Below, in pieces: positions 8,771 through 16,572 of a stretch of DNA of 64,000 nt. Where the stretch lies: the NCBI RefSeq assembly GCF_018688235.1, contig NZ_CP061313.1:913130-977129 (forward strand). The letters are read 5' to 3'. Source of the stretch: Polynucleobacter sp. AP-Nino-20-G2. Lineage in GTDB: Bacteria; Pseudomonadota; Gammaproteobacteria; Burkholderiales; Burkholderiaceae. Each line of letters starts with the position of its first letter. Positions within the stretch are counted from its first letter, which is position 1. The notes under the pieces are model-generated. The model saw only the letters and a list, made by a program, of their open reading frames with translations. It searched no databases and had not been told where the DNA came from. The position numbers were made by a program, and so were the translations under genes.

Positions 8771-9814
8771 ATGAAACTGACAGTCCAGTCGCTGCTAGCC
8801 CTGATTTCTTGTATCTTTTTCGGCCACGCAGTTGCGGCAGAAAAGATTCAAATGAATGAGTATATGGTTCAAAGCGATACCCCCGGGATCTCGCTCTACG
8901 TTCGCAATAAGCACTTAAGCGGCATGAAGAAATTTTCTGCCGAGAAAACATTGCTCTATGTTCATGGCTCTACCTATCCAGCGGAAACCGCTTTTGATTT
9001 ATCTCTTGGCGGAACCTCTTGGATGGAATACATGGCTGCTAGAGGGTATGACGTTTGGCTAGTCGACTTGCGTGGTTATGGTAAATCCACCAGACCTCCC
9101 GAGATGGATCAACCTGCAGAGCAAAATGCACCACTTGTCAGAACAGATGTCGCGGTTAGGGATGTTTCTAGCGCCGTTGATTACATCCTTAAGAAGCGCA
9201 ATGTATCCAAGATCAATCTCTTGGGTTGGTCTTGGGGAACAACTATTATGGGTAAATACACCACTGAAAATAATCAGAAGGTAAATAAGTTGGTTTTATA
9301 TGCGCCTCAATGGCTTCGTCAGGGTGGTGCTCCTTTAACTGATAAGGGTGGTCAGTTAGGCGCCTATCGAGTTGCTTCTATGGCCGACGCAAAAAATCGC
9401 TGGCTGACTGGTGTGCCAGAGAACGCAAAGGCTAGCCTCATTCCCGATGGCTGGTTTGAGAAATGGGCTGATGCCACATTTGATACGGATCCATGGGGCA
9501 GAATGCAAAACCCAAAGAAACTCAGAGCCCCAAATGGTACTGTGCAAGATGCCCGTGAATATTGGACTGCCGGAAAGCCAGTGTATGAACCTAAAGACAT
9601 CCGCGTACCAGTGATGTTGGTACATGCAGAGTGGGATGCGGATTTGCCTAGCTATATGCTGTATGAGTATTTCACCAAGCTCGAGAACGCGCCTTACAAG
9701 ATCATGCTGCAGATCAGCGAAGGCACTCATACCATCATCATGGAAAAAAATCGGATGTTAATGTTTGCAGGCGTTCAAGAATTTTTGGATAGCACATTCA
9801 AACCCGAGAAATAA
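8771..9814 (+). CDS. exported alpha/beta hydrolase
   Basis: The 347-residue protein has a signal sequence (residues 1-23, ending AVAA). The nucleophile elbow is GWSWGTT near residue 155, the acid is probably in HAEWDADLP and the histidine in SEGTHTIIM. A typical serine-hydrolase triad is therefore present and the enzyme is likely periplasmic. Substrate is unknown; PHA depolymerases, esterases and lactonases share this fold. A good ribosome site (AGGAGA, 7 bases before ATG) supports the start. A terminator follows. Confidence 0.75.
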   Translation: MKLTVQSLLALISCIFFGHAVAAEKIQMNEYMVQSDTPGISLYVRNKHLSGMKKFSAEKTLLYVHGSTYPAETAFDLSLGGTSWMEYMAARGYDVWLVDLRGYGKSTRPPEMDQPAEQNAPLVRTDVAVRDVSSAVDYILKKRNVSKINLLGWSWGTTIMGKYTTENNQKVNKLVLYAPQWLRQGGAPLTDKGGQLGAYRVASMADAKNRWLTGVPENAKASLIPDGWFEKWADATFDTDPWGRMQNPKKLRAPNGTVQDAREYWTAGKPVYEPKDIRVPVMLVHAEWDADLPSYMLYEYFTKLENAPYKIMLQISEGTHTIIMEKNRMLMFAGVQEFLDSTFKPEK

Positions 9815-9852
9815 GAGTTAAATTTAGTCGATATTTTGTTAATAGTATGAAA

Positions 9853-9879
9853 AAAGCCTCAGACAAAATCTGGGGCTTT
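9853..9879 (+). terminator. rho-independent terminator
   Basis: An 11-bp stem, AAAGCCTCAGA with TCTGGGGCTTT (one G:T), a five-base loop and a T-rich tail follow the alpha/beta-hydrolase stop by 38 bases. Confidence 0.8.
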
Positions 9880-9926
9880 GTTCTATTTGGACGCCACATA
9901 CATTACAAAATGAATGCATGTAGCTC

Positions 9927-10004
9927 CATCGGAGTATTCTTGGGGTCTGAAGCGGTTTATGTAGAAGTAGATGTTTTTTCTCCGATGCATCACCGATACC
10001 CCAA
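9927..10004 (+). other. interleaved inverted repeats (pseudoknot-capable leader)
   Basis: Two inverted repeats are interleaved: CATCGGAG (9927-9934) with CTCCGATG (9980-9987), and TTGGGGT (9940-9946) with ACCCCAA (9998-10004). The order a-b-a'-b' is that of a pseudoknot and it ends 25 bases before the next start codon. Confidence 0.35.
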
Positions 10005-10029
10005 TTTATAAGCATCTAGGAAAGCGCCC

Positions 10030-10614
10030 ATGAGCAAACTCACATCTAAAACTATCTTGAAGAAGGCTAGCAGTCTCTTGGCTCAAGAATTTGCCACTCC
10101 CAAAGATATAGCCTGGGCCTGGGTGACCTTATTGCTCTCTCAAGAAGAGCAAAAACGTGACAGTGAAGAAAAGCGCTATGCTCGTATTGCAGAATTCGAA
10201 GCCTGGATTGCACAATTAAATTTACCGAATGATCCAAAAAATCCGATGGGTGGCACAGTAAGCCCTGGGTCGGTCAAGAATTCAGCAAGAAACGTATTTG
10301 AGTGGCCGCATGAATACATCTTTGATGAGCCAGTAACAGCAAAACATCTAGATTCCAAGGTCACTTATAGCGATACGATCACTAAGCCAATCCTAGATGC
10401 AATTAAAGATGCGGGAGGATCCGATGATCGTCCTAAGCTAATTGCTATTTTGGAAGGCTATGCAAAAGAAGGTAAAGAGCCATTTGCCAATGTCACACCT
10501 GAAGGTATTGAGTGGAAAGGTAGCAACTGGTCTGAAGGTGGTAAATACAATCTACTGACGCTCAAAAGTTTAAATAATCGTCTAGCCAATCTACGTAAGA
10601 AGGGTTTGATCTAA
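10030..10614 (+). CDS. hypothetical protein
   Basis: I do not recognise the family. The 194-residue protein is highly charged, without signal peptide or membrane segment. It has an N-terminal helical part with a tryptophan motif (WAWVTLLLS), a middle region with NPMGG and a basic C-terminus rich in Leu/Asn/Lys that could bind nucleic acid. A ribosome site AGGAAAG lies 5 bases before ATG. It stands just outside the integrated element and ends 61 bases before its left attachment repeat. Its leader contains interleaved inverted repeats. Confidence 0.65.
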   Translation: MSKLTSKTILKKASSLLAQEFATPKDIAWAWVTLLLSQEEQKRDSEEKRYARIAEFEAWIAQLNLPNDPKNPMGGTVSPGSVKNSARNVFEWPHEYIFDEPVTAKHLDSKVTYSDTITKPILDAIKDAGGSDDRPKLIAILEGYAKEGKEPFANVTPEGIEWKGSNWSEGGKYNLLTLKSLNNRLANLRKKGLI

Positions 10615-10645
10615 ACCCAAATCCTTTATTCAAGGCTGTAAAAGA

Positions 10646-10669
10646 AAAAACCACCTTAAAGGTGGTTTT
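10646..10669. terminator. terminator, originally of tRNA-Asn, also for the hypothetical gene
   Basis: A perfect stem AAAACCACCTT/AAGGTGGTTTT has A-run and T-run flanks, so it works both ways, with the longer T-run on the minus strand. Next to the left tRNA repeat, it fits as the native terminator of tRNA-Asn before the element inserted. Confidence 0.75.
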
Positions 10670-10674
10670 CTTGT

Positions 10675-10722
10675 ATTTGGCTCCTCGACCTGGGCTCGAA
10701 CCAGGGACCTACGGATTAACAG
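10675..10722. repeat. left attachment repeat (attL), tRNA-Asn 3' fragment
   Basis: These 48 bases are identical to 22219-22266. They hold the 3' 45 bases of tRNA-Asn including CCA (10678-10722), from the anticodon arm onward. The 5' half is absent, so this copy cannot be a functional tRNA. It is the chromosomal 3' end displaced by integration. Confidence 0.93.
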
Positions 10723-10884
10723 GCTTGTCTGGACGCTATTTAACGCTGACCGTCTCAGATTATCACAATTTTAATGGATGCAATAGAGGCTTCGTGATTG
10801 CCTATTTTTTACGGCGCTAATGGCTGCATTTTGCTTAAGACAGCCATCCTTTCGGTATATATTGATGAAATACATAACTAATAT

Positions 10885-12879
10885 ATGGCAAAAATAACGA
10901 TGCACGATCTACTAAATGAAATTCTTGAGAAATACCCGGCGGCAAGGGCTGGCAGCTCATTTGGCGGGCAACACGAAATACGCAACTTATTTGAGAGACT
11001 CAAGGGAGAGATTGCCAGCCTTGATTTCGTTAAAAATAATAAAAACCTACTTGTTAAGTATTCCTATGGCAAGGGTAATTGGGCTGAGACACCTTGGATT
11101 GCCATTCTTGATATTCGAGAGACGACCTCCACACAAAATGGCACCTATGTAGTAATACTATTCAGGGCTGATGGTGACGGGTGCCATTTGAAGTTGGGTC
11201 AAGGTGTAACCGAGATCAAAGAGTTATACGGGTCCGGTATCGCGGCTACTGAAGAACTGCAAAGAAGGGCTGAAAAAGTCAGGACTATGTTCCCAAAGAT
11301 GCTGAATACGGCATTTGATAGCGCCCCGATTGAAAGTAATGAAAAGCGCGCCACATTAACGAATATGTATGAAGCCTCAACCATCTACTCCAAATACTAC
11401 AAACGAGAGGAAATTCCAAGTAACGAAGAGTTGGCTGGCGATATTCAGCAATTAACAGATTGCTATGAGCAATATGTAGATCAACGGCTGGCAGGCTTAA
11501 ATCCTGATGATGCAGATGATGGCCGTAAGATCTGGGCGATAGCCTTGGGTGAAGGTGGTCGCTTATGGAATGAATCTTACGAAAAAGGGATTATTTCGAT
11601 TGGGTGGGATGAATTAGGTGATCTTTCGAAATATGACTCTCAAGATGCTATTGGTACAAAGCTATTTGAGCTAAAAGGTGATGTCGGCCCATTTCCACGC
11701 AATGACTCACTCTGTTGCTACGAGTTCTCCCATGAGATGAAAGTGGGTGATTTGGTTTTGGCAAAAGTAGGCCGCAAGAAGGTTATTGGCGGAGGAATCA
11801 TTGTCTCTGATTACATTTTTGACCCAGAGCGTCGAGAACACAAGAGCATCAGGAGGGTTAATTGGGTAACTACACAGAAGGCTGAGTTTCCCGGTACTGG
11901 CATTACCACCAAAACATTAACTGAAATTAGCAGGTATCCAACCTTTAAAGATATGGCCGAATCATATATTGCAGATAAAACAGTTGTTGTGCGCGTTGCT
12001 AGTGAGCCTTATGGGTATGAGGATGCGTTGAAAGATCTGTTCCTGAGCAGGAGTGAGCTTGAAGAAATTGTAGGCGCCACCAAACGGAAGAAGAATATCA
12101 TTCTTCAAGGCCCTCCCGGAGTTGGTAAAACATTTGTATCAAAGCGCTTGGCTTATCTAATCATGGGCGAAAAAGACCCATCAAGAGTTGAATTTATTCA
12201 GTTTCATCAGTCTTACTCTTATGAGGATTTTGTTCAAGGCTGGAGGCCAAATAGTACTGGCGGGTTTAATTTAAAGAATGGTTCTTTTTATAACTTCTGC
12301 GAGAAAGCAAGATCAGACTTAGGTCGACCCTATGTATTCATCATTGATGAAATTAACCGGGGAAATTTGTCCAAAATATTTGGTGAATTACTTATGCTTA
12401 TTGAAGGTGATAAGCGTGGCATAGATAACGCGATTAAGTTGACCTATTCAGAATCTGAAGCTGAGCGATTCTCCGTTCCCGAAAATGTATTTTTGATTGG
12501 ATTGATGAACACTGCCGATAGATCATTGGCTTTGGTCGATTACGCGCTTAGAAGAAGATTTGCTTTCTTTAGTCTTGCCCCCCAATTGGATTCTGATAGG
12601 TTCCAGCAAGCAATTACTAAGGCCGGCGGCACGATGGAGTTGGTTAAAAAAATCAGAAACCGAATAGGATCGCTTAATCAAGTGATTTCTGGAGAGCGGA
12701 GAGATTTGGGTCCGGGCTTTCAAATTGGCCATAGCTATTTCTGTCCAACAGAAACCATAACCTCAGAAGATGAATGGTATGCAAATGTAATAAAGGCTGA
12801 GATTAAACCGCTTATCGAAGAATATTGGTTTGATGCACCCGAAAAAGCTGATACCTTGACTGCTCAGCTGCTTCAATGA
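10885..12879 (+). CDS. mcrB: McrB-type restriction GTPase with MrcB_N and EVE domains
   Basis: Motor and sensor subunit of a type IV system that cuts modified DNA, acting with McrC. Three parts are visible in 664 residues: an MrcB_N/DUF3578-like N-terminus (about 5-175), an EVE/PUA-like module (about 215-350: KIWAIALGEGG, GIISIGWDELGDLS, MKVGDLVLAK), and an AAA+ McrB motor with Walker A GPPGVGKT (409-416), Walker B IIDEINR (486-492), the McrB signature MNTADRS (541-547) and arginine-rich RRRF (557-560). E. coli McrB has a different N-terminal reader. A weak promoter (TTAAGA, 17 bp, TATATT at 10,858) lies upstream; no clear ribosome site. Its stop overlaps mcrC by four bases. Confidence 0.92.
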   Translation: MAKITMHDLLNEILEKYPAARAGSSFGGQHEIRNLFERLKGEIASLDFVKNNKNLLVKYSYGKGNWAETPWIAILDIRETTSTQNGTYVVILFRADGDGCHLKLGQGVTEIKELYGSGIAATEELQRRAEKVRTMFPKMLNTAFDSAPIESNEKRATLTNMYEASTIYSKYYKREEIPSNEELAGDIQQLTDCYEQYVDQRLAGLNPDDADDGRKIWAIALGEGGRLWNESYEKGIISIGWDELGDLSKYDSQDAIGTKLFELKGDVGPFPRNDSLCCYEFSHEMKVGDLVLAKVGRKKVIGGGIIVSDYIFDPERREHKSIRRVNWVTTQKAEFPGTGITTKTLTEISRYPTFKDMAESYIADKTVVVRVASEPYGYEDALKDLFLSRSELEEIVGATKRKKNIILQGPPGVGKTFVSKRLAYLIMGEKDPSRVEFIQFHQSYSYEDFVQGWRPNSTGGFNLKNGSFYNFCEKARSDLGRPYVFIIDEINRGNLSKIFGELLMLIEGDKRGIDNAIKLTYSESEAERFSVPENVFLIGLMNTADRSLALVDYALRRRFAFFSLAPQLDSDRFQQAITKAGGTMELVKKIRNRIGSLNQVISGERRDLGPGFQIGHSYFCPTETITSEDEWYANVIKAEIKPLIEEYWFDAPEKADTLTAQLLQ

Positions 12880-13940
12880 AGATCCCAATTCGCAACCTCT
12901 TCTATCTCCTGTCCTATGTTTGGGATGTGGAATGGGAAATGGAATGGGCTTCGATTGATGCAAATAAAAGTGGAGACGCCCTTAATTTGTTAGCAAGAAT
13001 TCTGACAATATCTACTGATAGGGTTATTCGTAGGGGTCTTGATAGGGGCTATAAAGAGGTTAGTGAGGAGTTATTTGGCATTCGTGGTCGCATTGATATA
13101 TCCAGCACAATTAAAAGAAATGGTTTTGCCAAAGCAAGGTTAACTTGCGCTTACGAAGAACTAGATCATTCAGTACTGCATAACCAAATTATTAAGACAA
13201 CACTTGAAAGACTTGTGCATGCTGATGGTCTAGACAATCAGTTGCGTGAAGAGGTTCTTGACTTAACTCATCGCCTAAAAGCCATTAAGCCCATAGATTT
13301 GGATGCAAACATTTTTTCCAAAGTAAGATTTCATTCAAATATAAGAGGTTACCGCCTTCCAATTTCAGTATGCAGGCTAATTTACGATCAGCTAATGCCA
13401 AATGAATCAACAGGCAGGTATGAATTTGTAAATATTACAGATGAAAAGCTATTTAGAATTTTTGAAAGGTTCATTTTTAACTTCTACAGAAAGCATTTAA
13501 ATCAGACTATCTACACCAATATCAAGAAAGAGCGCCTTGGTTGGCAAGAAACTAACTTTGAGGGCGGTATAGAAGATTTTTTACCAACAATGGAGACGGA
13601 TGTTAGTCTTTTCAATTCAACAAGTAAATTGGTGATTGAGTGTAAGTTTTATGAGTCAGCTATTCAAGCTAAGTCGGTAGGCAATCTTAATATCAAAGGC
13701 TCATTCATATCCACCCATCTTTACCAGCTTTTTGCGTATTTAAAAAACTTGGAAATCAAAGATAAAAGCATCTTATCTGGACTGCTAATCTATCCCGAAA
13801 ATGGCGAAAAGGTTGATGCCACCTACAATATGCAAGGCCATAAGGTTTCGATTAAAACGATCAATCTTGACCTAAGTCCACAAGAAATAAACAATGAAAT
13901 GCTTGCTTGTTTATCCATATTCAAAGATGTTGCCGCCTAA
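12876..13940 (+). CDS. mcrC: McrC-type restriction nuclease subunit
   Basis: Partner of McrB; it binds the McrB ring and carries the PD-(D/E)xK nuclease. The 354-residue protein starts IPIRNLFYLLSYVWD, a common McrC opening, and the nuclease core is visible as D242 in METD and E255-C-K257 in VIECKFYE, followed by the YQLFAYL helix near residue 285. The start overlaps the McrB stop (ATGA), so translation is coupled. Codon use is AT-rich like the rest of the element. It looks complete. Confidence 0.92.
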   Translation: MKIPIRNLFYLLSYVWDVEWEMEWASIDANKSGDALNLLARILTISTDRVIRRGLDRGYKEVSEELFGIRGRIDISSTIKRNGFAKARLTCAYEELDHSVLHNQIIKTTLERLVHADGLDNQLREEVLDLTHRLKAIKPIDLDANIFSKVRFHSNIRGYRLPISVCRLIYDQLMPNESTGRYEFVNITDEKLFRIFERFIFNFYRKHLNQTIYTNIKKERLGWQETNFEGGIEDFLPTMETDVSLFNSTSKLVIECKFYESAIQAKSVGNLNIKGSFISTHLYQLFAYLKNLEIKDKSILSGLLIYPENGEKVDATYNMQGHKVSIKTINLDLSPQEINNEMLACLSIFKDVAA

Positions 13941-13992
13941 TATTGGCCGGTTCAGTTAATGAATGCCGTGTTCTTGCCGGTCCATGGTGCCT

Positions 13993-14065
13993 ACGGATAA
14001 GCTATCTGTTGGCATTGAATGTAATTAGGAGCTCGACCCAGAGTAACGGTTGATATATCTGTTGG
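13993..14065. repeat. two direct copies of a 20-bp motif beside the IS
   Basis: ACGGATAAGCTATCTGTTGG (13993-14012) and ACGGTTGATATATCTGTTGG (14046-14065) share 16 of 20 bases. A third, inverted copy lies at 15328-15347 on the other side of the IS. Consensus ACGGWTRRNNTATCYRTTGG, with an inner GATA...TATC palindrome. Confidence 0.6.
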
Positions 14066-14077
14066 TCCACTATCGGT

Positions 14078-15306
14078 CTTGATTTCAACCCGTCGATGCA
14101 ACACACTACAAACTGCGTAAGCGCAAGGAGTGTTGCTCATGAAACAACGACCTCGAATCTATTACACAGCTACCCAGAAGGCTTTAATGTGGGAGCGCTG
14201 GAAAAAGGGAGATTCTCTCCAGCAGATTGCCCAGTTATTTGATCGCCACCACTCGGCAGTTCAGCGAATTTTGGCTGAGAGTGGCGGTATCAGACCCCCA
14301 GAGCGAACTCGATCAACCTTGGCATTAACTTTGGCCGAGCGTGAAGCAGTCTCACGTGGCCTAGCAAGCGGTCAATCCATGAGATCGATTGCAACTCAGT
14401 TAGGTCGATCACCTTCCACAATTAGTCGTGAGATTGGTCGCAATGGCGGTCCAAAGAGTTATCGAGCCCACCAATCTAATCAGGCTGCCTGGGATCGAGC
14501 GCAGCGTCCTCAGACTTGTAAACTAGTCTTGAATAAAGCCTTAGCGCATCTGGTGGCAGATAAACTGCAGCACTACTGGTCACCACAACAGATTGCCGGA
14601 TGGCTAAAAGAGACTTATCCAGATCAGGAGGACTATCAGGTGTCACACGAAACGATCTACCTTAGCCTCTTTATCCAAGCCCGCGGAGCCTTAAAGAAAG
14701 AGCTCACCCAGCATTTACGACGCACCCGCATCATGCGCCGATCACGGCATCACACGCTGAAGGATGCAGGGCTTGGAAAAATTAAGGATGCAGTCTCGAT
14801 CAGAGAGCGGCCAGCCGAAGCAGAAGATAGAGCTGTTCCCGGCCATTGGGAAGGTGATCTTTTATATGGGGATGCCAATAGTCAGATCGCTACTCTCGTG
14901 GAGCGCCAGACTCGCTATGTGATGCTAGTCAAGGTGGCTCGTAAAGACAGTGAGACGGTGGTCAATGCACTCATCAAGCATGCCCGCAAGTTACCGCAAG
15001 AGCTCTACAAGTCCTTAACATGGGATCGGGGTAAAGAAATGTCTGAACACAAACGCTTTACTCTAGCTACCGATGTGCAAGTGTATTTTTGCGATCCTCA
15101 GCATCCTTGGCAACGAGGCTCGAATGAAAATACCAATGGGTTATTAAGACAATACTTCCCTAAAGGAATGAGCTTAGCTAATTACTCCCAAGCCAAACTC
15201 AATGCTGTAGCAAGGCAACTCAATGAACGTCCTAGAAAAACACTAAACTATCAAACACCGGCAGAACGTTTTGCCCTAACTGTTGCATCGACGGGTTGAA
15301 ATCAAG
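14078..15306. mobile_element. IS30-family insertion sequence
   Basis: Perfect 25-bp terminal inverted repeats (14078-14102 and 15282-15306, CTTGATTTCAACCCGTCGAT...) enclose one transposase gene. The right repeat overlaps the end of that gene. It has no visible frameshift, so it may be active. The exact outer ends and any 2-3 bp target duplication are uncertain. Confidence 0.9.
14139..15299 (+). CDS. IS30-family transposase
   Basis: The 386-residue DDE transposase has a helix-turn-helix N-terminus (QQIAQLFDRHHSAVQRIL; second one ending STISREIGRNGG) and an RNase H-like core with GHWEGDLLYG (first Asp), SLTWDRGKEM (second Asp) and the family signature NENTNGLLRQYFPKG (Glu). I use ATG 14139; a TTG three codons earlier also reads in frame. 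It is full length with all acidic residues, so it is likely functional. Confidence 0.95.
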   Translation: MKQRPRIYYTATQKALMWERWKKGDSLQQIAQLFDRHHSAVQRILAESGGIRPPERTRSTLALTLAEREAVSRGLASGQSMRSIATQLGRSPSTISREIGRNGGPKSYRAHQSNQAAWDRAQRPQTCKLVLNKALAHLVADKLQHYWSPQQIAGWLKETYPDQEDYQVSHETIYLSLFIQARGALKKELTQHLRRTRIMRRSRHHTLKDAGLGKIKDAVSIRERPAEAEDRAVPGHWEGDLLYGDANSQIATLVERQTRYVMLVKVARKDSETVVNALIKHARKLPQELYKSLTWDRGKEMSEHKRFTLATDVQVYFCDPQHPWQRGSNENTNGLLRQYFPKGMSLANYSQAKLNAVARQLNERPRKTLNYQTPAERFALTVASTG

Positions 15307-15327
15307 GTCGTTAGCTGCCATTTAAGA

Positions 15328-15347
15328 CCAATGGATAATCTATCCGT
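15328..15347 (-). repeat. inverted third copy of the IS-flanking motif
   Basis: On the minus strand this reads ACGGATAGATTATCCATTGG and matches the two copies at 13993 and 14046 at 15 or more key positions. It lies 21 bases outside the right IS repeat. Confidence 0.55.
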
Positions 15348-15438
15348 TGCTCATTGAGCTAATATTTTCCCCAGCCTTGAATTTTGATGTCTTAAGGCGT
15401 AGAGTCATTCATCTAGGTGCTTTACGGAGGGCTCAGTG

Positions 15439-15630
15439 ATGAAAGCTAATTCAATTGATTCTAAGATCAAGGCGAAGAGTTCGTGCCCCAAGGTTGATGG
15501 GGGGGTGCTGGATACGGTAAAGGCTTCCGAAAAGCAGACCACTAAAACAGAAAATCACATTGTTGAAGCTGATTACGATAATGAACCAACGGCGTTCATC
15601 ATTGCTGGCATGTCTTTTCCTAATTCCTAG
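15439..15630 (+). CDS. small hypothetical protein
   Basis: The 63-residue product (from ATG 15439, ribosome site GGAGG eight bases before) is Lys/Ser/Thr-rich and probably disordered, ending in a short hydrophobic patch TAFIIAGMSFPNS. I do not recognise it. It lies right after the IS30 element and 10 bases before a lipoprotein gene, so the two may be one transcript. Its reality rests on the ribosome site and close spacing only. Confidence 0.45.
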   Translation: MKANSIDSKIKAKSSCPKVDGGVLDTVKASEKQTTKTENHIVEADYDNEPTAFIIAGMSFPNS

Positions 15631-15640
15631 TTGTCATTAA

Positions 15641-15970
15641 ATGAGGCTCTTCATACTACTGACGCTTTCCTCAATCCTGTTATTTGGATGTGGGAAATCG
15701 AAGGTTGATGTTGAAAATGATGAGTTACGGTCAAAGATTGAGGAGGCGGAGGGGCAAATTCATGAGCTTGAATCGAAGATCGATTCAGCCGAATACAATT
15801 TAATGCATGCTCGAACTGAAATTCAATCTGCCCAATCGGATGTTGAAGATTTGCAAGTCAAAATTAGATCTGGTATTTTTCGTGGAATTCTATCGGATTT
15901 AGATGATATTGTTGACTCGCTAGAAGTTGTTGAGTCGAAGATAAAAGATGCAAGCGATGATCTAAGATAG
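15641..15970 (+). CDS. putative lipoprotein with coiled coil
   Basis: The 109-residue product has a lipoprotein signal with lipobox LLFGC (Cys 17), so it should be exported and lipid-anchored. Residues 24-70 form an obvious heptad-rich coiled coil (ELRSKIEEAEGQIHELESKI), followed by a second charged helical part. Lysis-type or surface-exclusion-type lipoproteins share this form, but I cannot assign a role. Its place inside the element suggests cargo. Confidence 0.65.
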   Translation: MRLFILLTLSSILLFGCGKSKVDVENDELRSKIEEAEGQIHELESKIDSAEYNLMHARTEIQSAQSDVEDLQVKIRSGIFRGILSDLDDIVDSLEVVESKIKDASDDLR

Positions 15971-16266
15971 GTCTGGATTCTAATCTTCACCCATGTTATT
16001 GATAATCATTTTTGCGTAAACTGGCTATGATTTTCTAGTTTTATTGATTTCATATGCTTGAGTTTCACTGGTGCGCACTTTTAGTTGCGTACCAGTGAGA
16101 TTGTGTGATTAACATGAAATTTCTAAGTATTGACCAGCGCTATCGAGGGCGTTACTGTACTTCTGAGTCTGCGGGCCATTTTCAAAATGGGCATTTTGGT
16201 GCGAACTAGCTTGCGCACCGATGCTATGCCATTTAATTTGACGTAAATCTTGATGCTTTCTCATTC
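15971..16266. other. gene-free convergent region with three hairpins
   Basis: No convincing gene is present. Between the convergent lipoprotein gene and the minus-strand operon are a 12-bp hairpin (CACTGGTGCGCA 16066-16077 with TGCGTACCAGTG 16086-16097), a CCATTTT/AAAATGG pair (16176-16190) and a GGTGCG/CGCACC pair (16198-16219). They may act as terminators, though none has a clear T-run. Confidence 0.45.
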
Positions 16267-16572
16267 TTAGAGGCCGGTCTGGGGAATGAAGTTTGTACAC
16301 TTTTGCAAACCTTCCAGTTGATGAGATTTGCCTTTGCGACAATCAAATAATGGGAATGAACCCCTTAAGTGGTGGCACTCCAGACAATGAATCAATCTCA
16401 GGTCGTCATAGTCTCTTAAGTAGAGCTCTAGGGCTATGCACTTGGCTTCGTACTCGCTAATGCCCCTAGCTTGAAATGAATCCACTCTGTCACAAAATAA
16501 GGCATCTTGTTTGTTAAACCAATCATGACTGCGAATGGTGTTTTGTGTCTTGACCCACTCCAACCATGTCAT
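16267..16572 (-). CDS. element-associated Cys-rich protein
   Basis: The 101-residue protein has an N-terminal Trp-rich part (TWLEWVKTQ, SHDWFNKQD), a central helix SFQARGISEYEAKCIALEL and a C-terminal metal-site-like set HCLECHHLRG...DCRKGK...KCTNF. I recall this layout (an 'ARGxSxxEA' helix, a DDLRLCxECxHLRG-like motif) as a small protein found with replication genes of integrative elements. Its start overlaps the stop of the preceding 53-residue frame (ATGA) and stands 24 bases after one hairpin arm, so expression may depend on that structure. Confidence 0.65.
   Translation of the reverse strand: MTWLEWVKTQNTIRSHDWFNKQDALFCDRVDSFQARGISEYEAKCIALELYLRDYDDLRLIHCLECHHLRGSFPLFDCRKGKSHQLEGLQKCTNFIPQTGL

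Noticed and set aside
10678..10722. a second tRNA-Asn
   Set aside because: Only the 3' 45 bases are present; D-arm and 5' acceptor strand are missing, so it is an attachment-site remnant.
15439..15630. toxin-antitoxin pair with the following lipoprotein gene
   Set aside because: Neither product shows toxin or antitoxin motifs, and the second is an exported lipoprotein.
16109..16342. 77-codon minus-strand frame
   Set aside because: It overlaps the 101-residue gene in another frame, has no family features and runs through the hairpin cluster.
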